Assembly: GCA_014872875.1 (NCBI GenBank)
Contig: WKFI01000019.1
Coordinates: forward strand, 248,001 to 312,000
Direction: 5' to 3'
Length of the DNA stretch: 64,000 nt
Source of the DNA: Paracoccaceae bacterium
Lineage (GTDB): Bacteria; Pseudomonadota; Alphaproteobacteria; Rhodobacterales; Rhodobacteraceae
The stretch's first letter is position 1; every line of letters starts with the position of its first letter. The notes beneath the pieces were generated by a model. It saw only the letters and a program-made list of their open reading frames with translations, was not told the origin of the DNA and made no database searches. The translations under genes and the position numbers were made by a program. Shown piece after piece: positions 54,965 to 63,152 of this stretch.

Positions 54965-55978
54965 ATGCTGAAATCCTCTGCCTGTTTTGCCGCCCTGTCG
55001 ATTTTGATCGCGTCCTCGGCCGCAGCTGAAGGCGAATTGAACCTCTATTCCTCACGCCACTATGACACCGATGAACGCCTGTATTCGGATTTCGAAGAGG
55101 CGACGGGCATCACGATCAATCGTATCGAAGGCAAGGCGGACGAACTGATCGCCCGTATGGAGGCCGAAGGTGCGAATTCTCCCGCTGACATTTTGATCAC
55201 CGTGGACACGTCCCGTTTGGCGCGCGCCAAAAACGCCGGCATCCTGCAATCCATCGACAGCCCGGTGCTGGAAGAACTGATCCCGTCGAACCTGCAGGAC
55301 GATGACAACCAATGGTTTGGTTTTTCACAGCGTGCACGGATCATTTTCTACGACAAGGAAACCGTGGAAAACCCGCCCGCGACTTACCTGGACCTAGCCA
55401 AACCTGAGTATCAGGGGATGGTTTGTATCCGCTCCTCGTCGAACACCTACAACCAGACCTTGCTGGCCGCGATCGTGACCAATCACGGTCCGGATGCTGC
55501 TCGGGCCTGGGCCGACGGCGTCGTCAACAATATGGCGCGCTCGCCCCAAGGCGGTGACACCGATCAGTTGCGCGGCATCATTTCGGGCGAATGTTCGATT
55601 TCCGTCTCGAACTCGTATTACTTTGCGCGCGCCATGCGCAAAGATGTGAAAGGCCTGTCGCAGGATATCGACAAAATCGGGTTTGTCTTCCCTGCCCAGG
55701 ACGCTGAAGGGGCTCATATGAACTTGTCCGGTGGCGGTGTCGCCGCACACGCGCCGAACAAAGACAACGCGATCAAGTTCCTGGAGTATCTGGCAAGCGA
55801 TCAGGCGCAGCAATATTTCTCGAACGGCAATGACGAATTCCCGGTCGTGGCCGGAGTGCCGCTGGCCGAGACCGTTGCCAAGTTGGGTGAGTTCAAGGCT
55901 GACACGGTAAACCTGACCGAAGTCGCCAAGAACATCCCCGAAGCTCAGATCATCTTCAACGAAGCCGGTTGGCGGTAA
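54965..55978 (+). CDS. Ferric iron ABC importer, periplasmic binding protein (FbpA/FutA type)
   Basis: A 337-residue iron-binding protein. Signal peptide about residues 1-21 (MLKSSACFAALSILIASSAAA), mature part ELNLYSSRHYDTDERLYSDF with the typical SSRHY strand; C-terminal SVSNSYYFARAM holds the paired Tyr used as Fe(III) ligands. AAAGGAAAC precedes the ATG at 54965; the frame runs further upstream but without merit. Delivers ferric iron to a permease, but no permease or ATPase gene is next to it: a strong terminator follows, so its partners are elsewhere. Likely iron-repressed. Confidence 0.9.
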   Translation: MLKSSACFAALSILIASSAAAEGELNLYSSRHYDTDERLYSDFEEATGITINRIEGKADELIARMEAEGANSPADILITVDTSRLARAKNAGILQSIDSPVLEELIPSNLQDDDNQWFGFSQRARIIFYDKETVENPPATYLDLAKPEYQGMVCIRSSSNTYNQTLLAAIVTNHGPDAARAWADGVVNNMARSPQGGDTDQLRGIISGECSISVSNSYYFARAMRKDVKGLSQDIDKIGFVFPAQDAEGAHMNLSGGGVAAHAPNKDNAIKFLEYLASDQAQQYFSNGNDEFPVVAGVPLAETVAKLGEFKADTVNLTEVAKNIPEAQIIFNEAGWR

Positions 55979-56002
55979 GCCCCTCCAGCACAAAAAACAG
56001 GC

Positions 56003-56038
56003 AAAGGCGCGGGACTATCCCGCGCCTTTTCTTTTTTT
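56003..56038 (+). terminator. Rho-independent terminator of the iron-binding protein gene
   Basis: AAAGGCGCGGGA (56003-56014) pairs exactly with TCCCGCGCCTTT (56018-56029), three-base loop, then TCTTTTTTT. 25 bases after the stop. Confidence 0.9.
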
Positions 56039-56115
56039 CACGTTTTGCTGCATTGGTGATTGAATGGAATCCCTTTTTTGGGAAATATTCTCAAAAATGA
56101 CCGAAATTTGACCCT

Positions 56116-56670
56116 ATGACGAACGATCCCACTACCCTTCGACTGGCGGACCGCTTGTCCACCTTGCGCAAGGACAGGGGCTGGTCCCTGGACCAATTGG
56201 CTGATCTCAGCGGCGTGAGCCGGGCTACTCTGTCACGGTTGGAGAAGGCTGAAACCAGCCCAACCGCTGAAACCCTGGGCAAGCTATGTGCCGCGCATGG
56301 ATTGCCACTTTCGCGACTGATGATGCAAATCGAAGAGGCCTTTGTCCCGCTGATTGCTCGGTCAGCCCAAGCCGAATGGACCGATCCAGCGACTGGGTAC
56401 AGACGTCGGCAAGTCTCGCCCCCCTCCCCATCGTTGACAGGCGAAGTGCTGGAAGGGACAATTCCACCGGGTCAGTCAATCACGTATGATGCGCCACCCA
56501 GGCCTGGACAGGAACATCATTTGGTGATGCTGGACGGGCAATTATCCCTGACCGTGGGAGGTCAACGCCACGACCTGAAAGCCGGCGATTGCCTGAGATA
56601 TGTCCTGCAGGGATCATCCCACTTTGAAACAGACGCTCATGCCGCGCGGTACCTTCTGGTGTTGCTATGA
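56116..56670 (+). CDS. XRE-family regulator with C-terminal cupin domain
   Basis: A 184-residue regulator: XRE helix-turn-helix (residues about 9-65: RLSTLRKDRGWSLDQLADLSGVSRATLSRLEK as read in parts) followed by a cupin sensory domain (residues 105-180: GQSITYDAPPRPGQEHHLVMLDGQLSL, LKAGDCLRYV). This type controls small transport or detoxification operons in response to a metabolite. A TCCC-T6-GGGA repeat (56070-56083) lies upstream and may be its operator. It heads a three-gene operon with ATGA overlaps to GNAT and the DMT-type gene. Upstream SD is weak. Confidence 0.9.
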   Translation: MTNDPTTLRLADRLSTLRKDRGWSLDQLADLSGVSRATLSRLEKAETSPTAETLGKLCAAHGLPLSRLMMQIEEAFVPLIARSAQAEWTDPATGYRRRQVSPPSPSLTGEVLEGTIPPGQSITYDAPPRPGQEHHLVMLDGQLSLTVGGQRHDLKAGDCLRYVLQGSSHFETDAHAARYLLVLL

Positions 56671-57188
56671 CAGTCGAACGCCTTGAACCCGATCAGCAGG
56701 ACCAAGCGTTGGCGGACCTCACCGATATCCTGCATACCAGCGTGTTGGGAGGCGCCAGCGTCGGCTTCATACTGCCATTCAGCCCGGAAGCCGCTGCCAG
56801 TTTCTGGAGAGACAAGGTTTTCCCGGCTGTGCGCAGTGGCGGGGCGCACCTGTTCGTTCTCCGAGATGAAGACAAAATCATCGGCACGGTTCAGCTTGGC
56901 CTCGATCTGCCGCCAAACCAGCCGCACAGAGCCGATGTGGCCAAGCTGCTGGTGCATCCGGATCACCGACGCAAGGGGGTCGCCCGCAAGCTCATGTTGC
57001 ATCTGGAGGCAGAGGCCCGGTCCTTGAGCAAAACGCTTCTGGTGCTGGACACGCGATCCGGCGATCCTTCGCAAAGCCTCTATGCCAGTCTTGGCTTTCA
57101 AGTCGCCGGAGAAGTGCCGGGCTTCTGCCGCAACCCGTTCGAGGAGAGGTTTGAACCCACGACATACATGTACAAAGCGCTGACATGA
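56667..57188 (+). CDS. GNAT family N-acetyltransferase
   Basis: A 173-residue acetyltransferase of the GNAT fold. Acetyl-CoA loop VHPDHRRKGVARKLM, end strand ETTYMYKAL-type tail. The N-terminal part (residues 1-40) varies as usual. It acetylates an amine of unknown identity. Co-translated with its neighbours through ATGA overlaps on both sides, so it functions in one unit with the XRE-cupin regulator and a small transporter. Confidence 0.88.
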   Translation: MTVERLEPDQQDQALADLTDILHTSVLGGASVGFILPFSPEAAASFWRDKVFPAVRSGGAHLFVLRDEDKIIGTVQLGLDLPPNQPHRADVAKLLVHPDHRRKGVARKLMLHLEAEARSLSKTLLVLDTRSGDPSQSLYASLGFQVAGEVPGFCRNPFEERFEPTTYMYKALT

Positions 57189-57631
57189 ATGCGCTGGTCC
57201 TGATCATCGCCGTCATTCTGGGAGGCGCACTAATCGCCGCCCAAGGCCCGATATACGCCAGAATGTCGCTGGCTTTGGGCGGCCCCGTCCAAACCGCAAT
57301 GCTGGCGTTCACCATCGGAGCACTGGCTTTGGTCGGCGGGTTGATCACGCTTGCACAGCCCTGGCCCACGCGTGACCAATTGGCGGCGGTTCCGCTCTGG
57401 GCATGGTTCGGTGGGCTGATCGGGGTCTATGTCGTTCTTGTTTCGATCTTCGCAATACCTCGCCTTGGTGTTGCCACCTATTCCTCTCTGGTGATCGCGG
57501 GCCAGTTGACGGCCAGCGCCCTGTTCGACCGCTTTGGAGTGTTTGGAGTGACCGAACGCGTCTTTTCCGCACAGAACATGCTTGGCCTTGTGATGTTGGC
57601 CTTGGGTGCGGTTTTGCTGAGCCAGCGCTAA
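57185..57631 (+). CDS. YdcZ-type (DMT superfamily) small membrane transporter
   Basis: A 148-residue protein with about five membrane spans of the YdcZ (DUF606) family: LVLIIAVILGGALIAAQGP, AMLAFTIGALALVGGLI, WAWFGGLIGVYVVLVSIF, YSSLVIAGQLTASALF, LGLVMLALGAVLL. Half-sized relative of EamA transporters that work as dimers. Converges with the dppF-type gene with two bases between stops. Solute unknown; operon context suggests export of the GNAT substrate or product. Confidence 0.85.
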   Translation: MNALVLIIAVILGGALIAAQGPIYARMSLALGGPVQTAMLAFTIGALALVGGLITLAQPWPTRDQLAAVPLWAWFGGLIGVYVVLVSIFAIPRLGVATYSSLVIAGQLTASALFDRFGVFGVTERVFSAQNMLGLVMLALGAVLLSQR

Positions 57632-57633
57632 GC

Positions 57634-58617
57634 TTAAACGTCCGCCGGTCCGGGGAAATGGCACGCAGCTTGCGTCCCTGCGACCGGCTGCAGCACCGGC
57701 GGGGTCTGCCGACAGACGTCCTGAGCCTTGGGACAACGATCTGCAAAAGCGCATCCTGGCGGCGGGTTGATCGGGCTGGGCGGATCACCCGAAACCTTCA
57801 ATGGCCGCACATAACCTTTGGACTTGCGCCGCGCCAAGGAAGGTGCCGCAGCAAGCAAGGCTTGGGTATATGGGTGCTGCGGCGCTTCGAACAAAGCCTG
57901 AACCGGACCGCTCTCGACAATCTTGCCCAGATACATCACCGCCACATCGTCACAAACATGCCGTACCACCCCCAGATCGTGACTGATGAACAGGTAGCTC
58001 AGCCCCAGCTTTTCTTTCAATTCGGCCAGCAGATTCAGGATCTGCGCCTGAATTGCGACGTCCAGCGCAGACACCGGCTCATCACAGACCAGCAATTTGG
58101 GATTGGTCGTCAGGGCCCGCGCAATGGAAATCCGCTGCCGCTGCCCGCCTGAGAACTGATGCGGAAAGAGGTTCAGCTGATCAGGCCGCAAACCCACAAG
58201 CGCGAACAGTTCCCGCACCCTTTCCAGTCGTTCCTCCGGCGTGCCGATCTCCATCAGGTCCATCGGTTCGCGCACGATATCCACGACCCGGGCACGCGGA
58301 TTCAAGGACGAGTACGGATCTTGGAAAATCAATTGGACGTCGCGGCGACGCTGCCGCATCTGTTCGTCATCCAGATCCAGCAGGTCTTGCCCTTCGAACA
58401 ACACCTGCCCTCCCGCAGCACGCGTCAAACGGATCGCGGCCATGGCCGTGGTTGTCTTGCCCGATCCGCTTTCCCCGACAATGCCCAGCGCGTGACCGGC
58501 TTCCAGGGTGAACGAAACCTGGCGCACCGCCTCCAGATGCGGGCGTTCCGCAAAGAACGAAGGCTTGGGCAAAGCAAAGCGGACGGTCAGGTCGCGCACA
58601 TCCAAAAGCGCGGTCAT
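57634..58617 (-). CDS. Oligopeptide-type ABC importer ATPase (DppF/OppF type)
   Basis: A 327-residue ATPase. Walker A GESGSGKTTTAMA, signature FSGGQRQRISIARAL, Walker B LLVCDEPVSALDV, H-loop ISHDLGVV, and the family C-terminal Cys-rich tail GCAFADRCPKAQDVC. ATG at 58617 overlaps the preceding ATPase gene by four bases; the longer frame is its shadow. Last gene of the second Dpp/Opp operon. Confidence 0.93.
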   Translation of the reverse strand: MTALLDVRDLTVRFALPKPSFFAERPHLEAVRQVSFTLEAGHALGIVGESGSGKTTTAMAAIRLTRAAGGQVLFEGQDLLDLDDEQMRQRRRDVQLIFQDPYSSLNPRARVVDIVREPMDLMEIGTPEERLERVRELFALVGLRPDQLNLFPHQFSGGQRQRISIARALTTNPKLLVCDEPVSALDVAIQAQILNLLAELKEKLGLSYLFISHDLGVVRHVCDDVAVMYLGKIVESGPVQALFEAPQHPYTQALLAAAPSLARRKSKGYVRPLKVSGDPPSPINPPPGCAFADRCPKAQDVCRQTPPVLQPVAGTQAACHFPGPADV

Positions 58618-59588
58618 ATCCGCCCCTCCTCGATCCCGTGACAGGCGACCGGATGATGCCCATGCGCCGCCAGCAATGGTTTTTCCAGTCCACAACGGTC
58701 TTGCTTGTGGGCACAACGTTCGGCAAAGGCACAACCCGCACCCAGCAGATGCAAGGGCGGAACGACGCCGGGAATTTCCGCCAGACGGTGGTCATCGCGG
58801 CCCAATGCCGGAATGCAGTCGATCAACCCCCGCGCATAAGGATGTTGAGGGTAATCCAGTACGTCATCCGCGCTGGCCTCTTCGATCACCCGACCGGCAT
58901 ACATGACAGCCACCCGGTCGGCCATTTCGCTGATTGCACCCATGTCATGGGTGATCAGAACGATCGCCGCGCCAAAATCGCGCTGGATTTCGTTCAACAG
59001 GTCAAAGATCTGCGCCTGCACGGTCACGTCCAGAGCAGTCGTCGGTTCATCTGCGATCAACACCTTCGGGCGACAGGACACGGCCATGGCGATCATCACC
59101 CGTTGCCGCATCCCGCCCGACAACTGGTGCGGATAATCCCGCGCACGGGCATCCGGGCTGGGGATTCCCACCCGATCCAGAAGAGCGATTGCGTCCTTCA
59201 GTGCCTGGGCCTTGTCCACATTCTGGTGAAGCATGATCGCCTCGGCGATCTGATCGCCGACGGTGAACACCGGGTTGAGCGACGTCATCGGTTCCTGAAA
59301 AATCATCGCGACATCACCGCCGCGCAGACCACGCAGCCGTGCCGGGTTGGCTCCGATCAGTTCTTCCCCGTTCAGCCGGATCGATCCGCCTGCAATCTTG
59401 CCCGGTGGCTGAGGGATCAGCCCCATGACGGACAAGGCGGTGATCGACTTGCCGCAGCCAGATTCGCCAACCACCCCCAGCGTCTCTCCCGCATCCACAT
59501 GCAACGAAACCGAGTCCAGTGCAGTCACTTCGCCATACCGCGTCCCGAAGGTCACGCGCAGGTCGTCAATTTCCAATAGCGCGCTCAT
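58614..59588 (-). CDS. Oligopeptide-type ABC importer ATPase (DppD/OppD type)
   Basis: A 324-residue ATPase. Walker A GESGCGKSITALS, signature LSGGMRQRVMIAMAV, Walker B LIADEPTTALDV, H-loop ITHDMGAI, and tail GCAFAERCAHKQDRC. Partners with the DppF-type gene next to it. Overlaps the permease gene upstream by four bases. Together the pair energises import of a peptide-like solute. Confidence 0.93.
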   Translation of the reverse strand: MSALLEIDDLRVTFGTRYGEVTALDSVSLHVDAGETLGVVGESGCGKSITALSVMGLIPQPPGKIAGGSIRLNGEELIGANPARLRGLRGGDVAMIFQEPMTSLNPVFTVGDQIAEAIMLHQNVDKAQALKDAIALLDRVGIPSPDARARDYPHQLSGGMRQRVMIAMAVSCRPKVLIADEPTTALDVTVQAQIFDLLNEIQRDFGAAIVLITHDMGAISEMADRVAVMYAGRVIEEASADDVLDYPQHPYARGLIDCIPALGRDDHRLAEIPGVVPPLHLLGAGCAFAERCAHKQDRCGLEKPLLAAHGHHPVACHGIEEGRI

Positions 59589-60460
59589 CTTTCCCTCAGC
59601 TTCGGATTAAAGGCATCGTTCAGCCCGTCGCCAATCAGGGACACGGCAAAAACGGTAAAGAAAATGGCCAATCCCGGAAATGTCACGGGCCACCAGGCAT
59701 CCAGGATGTATTCCCGGTTGGCGCCGATCATCAGACCCCAGCTCATTACATTTGGATCGCCCAGTCCCAGAAAAGACAGGCCGGCTTCAAAAAGGATCGC
59801 CACACCAATGGTCAGTGTGGCCGACACGATCAAAGGCGGTGCGGCATTCGGCAGGATGACTTTCCAGATGATCCGCTTGTTGCGTGCTCCGATTGCACGG
59901 GCGGCGGTGACGTATTCCAGTTCCTTGATCTTCAGAAACTCGGCCCGGGTCAGACGCGCTGTCTGCGGCCAGCTGACCACGCCGATGGCCATGGCGATGG
60001 TCAGCAGAGACGGTGAAAACAGCGTGACCAATACCATCGCAAACAACAGCGCTGGCAGCACCTGAAAGAACTCGGTGATCCGCATCAGCAGATTGTCCAC
60101 CCAGCCACCATAGTAACCAGCCAAAGCCCCAAAGCTGATGCCGATTGCCATGGTGATAGCCGCAGCCGCCAGCCCCACGGCCAGCGTCGGTCCACCCCCG
60201 GTCAACAGCCCCGCGATCAGGTCGCGCCCCAGGTAATCGGTGCCCATAGGAAACTCGGGCGTCACGCCGGGCGGTTCGTGCGGCGCCCAGACAATCTCGA
60301 ACGGATCGCCGCCGTACAAGAACGTACCGTACGAAGTTGCCAATACGATCACGGTCAACATCACCACGCCAATCAACGCCGGTATGTTCCGCCGGAACAT
60401 ACGCCAGGCTTCACGGGCCGGGCTTTCGGCTTGATACTCGGTTGTCGTTTGGTCTGACAT
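59585..60460 (-). CDS. Oligopeptide-type ABC importer permease (DppC type)
   Basis: A 291-residue permease of six spans. Start at ATG 60460, sharing one base with the previous stop (TGATG), with GAGGGG seven bases before; a GTG one codon earlier also exists. Family marks MGTDYLGRDLIAGLLTGG and the EAA loop AARAIGARNKRIIWKVILPNA. Third gene of the operon. Confidence 0.92.
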   Translation of the reverse strand: MSDQTTTEYQAESPAREAWRMFRRNIPALIGVVMLTVIVLATSYGTFLYGGDPFEIVWAPHEPPGVTPEFPMGTDYLGRDLIAGLLTGGGPTLAVGLAAAAITMAIGISFGALAGYYGGWVDNLLMRITEFFQVLPALLFAMVLVTLFSPSLLTIAMAIGVVSWPQTARLTRAEFLKIKELEYVTAARAIGARNKRIIWKVILPNAAPPLIVSATLTIGVAILFEAGLSFLGLGDPNVMSWGLMIGANREYILDAWWPVTFPGLAIFFTVFAVSLIGDGLNDAFNPKLRER

Positions 60461-61434
60461 CACCGTCCCCTCAGCCGTGGATCGGCCAGCCTATAGCTGA
60501 GATCCGTGAGAATATTGGCGATCACCACCATGAAAGAGGCAAAGAAAAGAACGCCCATAATCGTGGGATAATCGCGACGCAGTATGCTGTCGAAGGCCAA
60601 CCGCCCCATGCCGGGCCAGTTGAACACCGTCTCAACCAACAAGGCGCCCGAGATCAGGTTGCCGAATTGCAGACCGGCCACGGTCAGGATCGGCAAGGCC
60701 GCATTGCGCAGCGCATGTTTGAAAAGCACGGACTTTTCTGACGCACCCTTGGCGCGGGCTGTCCGGATGTAATCCGACCCAAGAACCTCCAGCATCGATG
60801 CCCGCGACAGCCGCGCATATTGCGCCAGATAAATGATTGCCAGTGTGAAGGCGGGCAGCACCAGATGATGCAGGATATCCAATGCCTTTACGAACACATT
60901 CGCATCCCTCAGGCGGACCGATTGCATGCCTTCCACCGGGAAGATCGGCACGATGGACGCGAACAGGATGATCAGCATGATCCCGGTCCAGAACACCGGA
61001 ACCGCGTATCCGATCGTGGCAAAGACCGACACGAAGGCGCTCATGATACCATTGGGCTTGCGCGCGGCGATAACCCCCAGAAACACCCCCAAAACGATCG
61101 ACAGCAATTGCGCCGTTACCACCAGCAGGATGGTTGGCCCGATCCGCAACCCGATCAGATGTGTCACTGGTTGGTTGAAAAAGAAGCTTTCGCCCAGATC
61201 AAAGCGGGCGATATCGCCGATATAGATGCCCAACTGAACCAGCAGCGGTTTGTTGAGTCCGTATTCTTCGCGGATGCTTTCCAGCATCTCTTCTGTCGCT
61301 CCGCCCATTTCGCCTGCAATCACGACGGCCGGGTCGCCGGGCGCCATGCGGATCAACAGGAAGTTCAGCACAACCACCCCCAACATCAGGAGCAAGCCGT
61401 AGAACAGGCGCCGTAATATGTATGACGTATTCAT
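60460..61434 (-). CDS. Oligopeptide-type ABC importer permease (DppB type)
   Basis: A 324-residue permease of six spans. Start MNTSYILRRLFYGLLLMLGV, loop YGLNKPLLVQLGIYIGDIARFDLGESFF, EAA loop YIRTARAKGASEKSVLFKHALR. It follows the binding-protein gene by 60 bases, a gap with a modest stem-loop. Pairs with the DppC-type permease. Confidence 0.92.
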   Translation of the reverse strand: MNTSYILRRLFYGLLLMLGVVVLNFLLIRMAPGDPAVVIAGEMGGATEEMLESIREEYGLNKPLLVQLGIYIGDIARFDLGESFFFNQPVTHLIGLRIGPTILLVVTAQLLSIVLGVFLGVIAARKPNGIMSAFVSVFATIGYAVPVFWTGIMLIILFASIVPIFPVEGMQSVRLRDANVFVKALDILHHLVLPAFTLAIIYLAQYARLSRASMLEVLGSDYIRTARAKGASEKSVLFKHALRNAALPILTVAGLQFGNLISGALLVETVFNWPGMGRLAFDSILRRDYPTIMGVLFFASFMVVIANILTDLSYRLADPRLRGR

Positions 61435-61452
61435 GTCGGTCTTTCGCTTGCC

Positions 61453-61477
61453 GGGGCGACACGGGTTGCGCCGCCCC
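61453..61477 (-). terminator. Intercistronic stem-loop behind the second binding-protein gene
   Basis: On the - strand GGGGCG (61477-61472) pairs with CGCCCC (61458-61453) with a 13-base loop. Modest, without T tract; similar in place to the stronger one at 28966-29002. Confidence 0.35.
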
Positions 61478-61494
61478 AGTGGGCTACCAGAGGA

Positions 61495-63051
61495 TTATTC
61501 AGACCAGCTGATCTGATCGTAGGGGTGCATGAAACCCCAGATGCCTGTCGGCACGTTCTGCAGCTTCTGATCAAACGCCGTGTGATATGGCAGCGCATTG
61601 ATCCAGTAGACGGGCAGGTCGCCCGCAACGATCTGCTGGAACTCGGCATAGAGCGCCTTGCGCTTTTCCAAGTCCCCTTCGACCGCGGCTGCGTTCAACA
61701 ATTCGTCCACTTTGGCGTTGGCGTATTGCTGCGTGTTCGACCAGATCACACCCTTGTTGATGTTTGAGCTCAGATAGGTCCTGTGCACACCGATCACCGG
61801 GTCACCCCAGTTGAACACGATGTCCATGCTCAATTCGAAATCATGTCCGCCAACGCGGCCTGCCCAGGTCGGGAAATCCGGAGCGGCACGGACCTCGACG
61901 TTGATGCCGATCTTCTTGAGCTGCGACTTCATGTATTCGGCGATGTTTTTCTGCTGCTCAGCCGGACCCGGGATATAGTCGATGGTCAGATCCATACCGT
62001 CAGCATATCCAGCCTCCGCCATCAGCGCGGTCGCCTTGTCCAGATCGGCGTCATAAGACGGGATCGTTTCGTCAAAGAACGGTGAGGTTTCGATGATCGG
62101 GCCACGCTGAGACGAGGAAACACCGCGATGCAAGGCTTTGGTGATAAAGTCGCGGTCCACAGCATAGGCAATCGCCTGGCGTACACGGACGTCACTCAGC
62201 TTTTCCGAGGCCGTGTTGAAAGCCAACCAGTTGATCGGACCAACAGCGGCATAGCCATCGGTCGTGACACCAAGGTGATCGGCCTTTTCCATCCGCTTGA
62301 TGGACGAAGACTGTGTCATGAACGGATAGGCGTCTGCCTCTCCGTTTTCCATGGCGATCATCAGGGCGCTTTCATCCTTGATGATCCGGAAGATCACCTC
62401 ATCCAGCACCGGACGCCCTTCAAGGAAGAAGTTCGGGTTTTTCTTCAGAACAACCGCTTCGCCGGCGGTGAACTCTTCCAACAGGAACGGCCCGGACCCG
62501 ACCGGGGCCGAGTTCGCCGGGTGTGACTTGGGATCCTGACCGTCGCCATAAACATGTTTGGGCAGAACCGGCGCCAAAGCCGGGGACAGCGCCAGCAGCA
62601 AGGCCGGGTGGGGTTGGCTGAGCTTGATGACGGCGGTGTGTGCATCCGGTGTCTCAATCGCCTCGACCGGGGCGAACATCGACTTGAACGGATGGTTTTC
62701 CTTGGTTGTCATGATTGAAAACGCGACGTCTTCGGACGTGACCGGCTGCCCATCATGGAAGGTTGCGTTCTGCACCAGATTCAGGGTCACGCTCATCCCG
62801 TCTTCGCTGACCTCCCAGCTCTCGGCCAGATAAGGCTGCGGTTCCCAGTTTTCGTCATAGCGCAGCGGCGAGGCAAAAATCTGGGTCGACGGCATCGCAG
62901 TGGCAATCCCCGACTGAACCGCCCCATTCAGATGGCGCGGCACCTGGGTCGAGGCGATGACGAGTGTGCCACCATCCGCATAGACAGGTGCGCCGACCAT
63001 CGTGGTCACGGTTAAGGCGGCGGCACCCATGAGACGAGTCATGAGGGTCAT
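61495..63051 (-). CDS. Periplasmic peptide-binding protein of the second Dpp/Opp importer (SBP family 5)
   Basis: A 518-residue solute-binding protein. Start at 63051 with GGGAGAACC upstream gives the signal peptide MTLMTRLMGAAALTVTTMVG, cleaved near YADG. Family 5 blocks: MSVTLNLVQNATFHDGQPVTSEDVAFS, LSDVRVRQAIAYAVDRDFITKALH. The longer frame to 63156 adds a non-signal stretch. First gene of the operon; ligand unknown. Shares its plan with the dpp operon at 25-30 kb but the proteins differ. Confidence 0.9.
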   Translation of the reverse strand: MTLMTRLMGAAALTVTTMVGAPVYADGGTLVIASTQVPRHLNGAVQSGIATAMPSTQIFASPLRYDENWEPQPYLAESWEVSEDGMSVTLNLVQNATFHDGQPVTSEDVAFSIMTTKENHPFKSMFAPVEAIETPDAHTAVIKLSQPHPALLLALSPALAPVLPKHVYGDGQDPKSHPANSAPVGSGPFLLEEFTAGEAVVLKKNPNFFLEGRPVLDEVIFRIIKDESALMIAMENGEADAYPFMTQSSSIKRMEKADHLGVTTDGYAAVGPINWLAFNTASEKLSDVRVRQAIAYAVDRDFITKALHRGVSSSQRGPIIETSPFFDETIPSYDADLDKATALMAEAGYADGMDLTIDYIPGPAEQQKNIAEYMKSQLKKIGINVEVRAAPDFPTWAGRVGGHDFELSMDIVFNWGDPVIGVHRTYLSSNINKGVIWSNTQQYANAKVDELLNAAAVEGDLEKRKALYAEFQQIVAGDLPVYWINALPYHTAFDQKLQNVPTGIWGFMHPYDQISWSE

Positions 63052-63152
63052 GTTGGTTCTCCCGGTTGCGTTTTTTTTGGGTTGTTTTGAAAAAAAGGCT
63101 AGCCGGGCGCATTCCCTTAGAAAACAGTGTTTTCTGTAAGGGTAAGTTGCAT

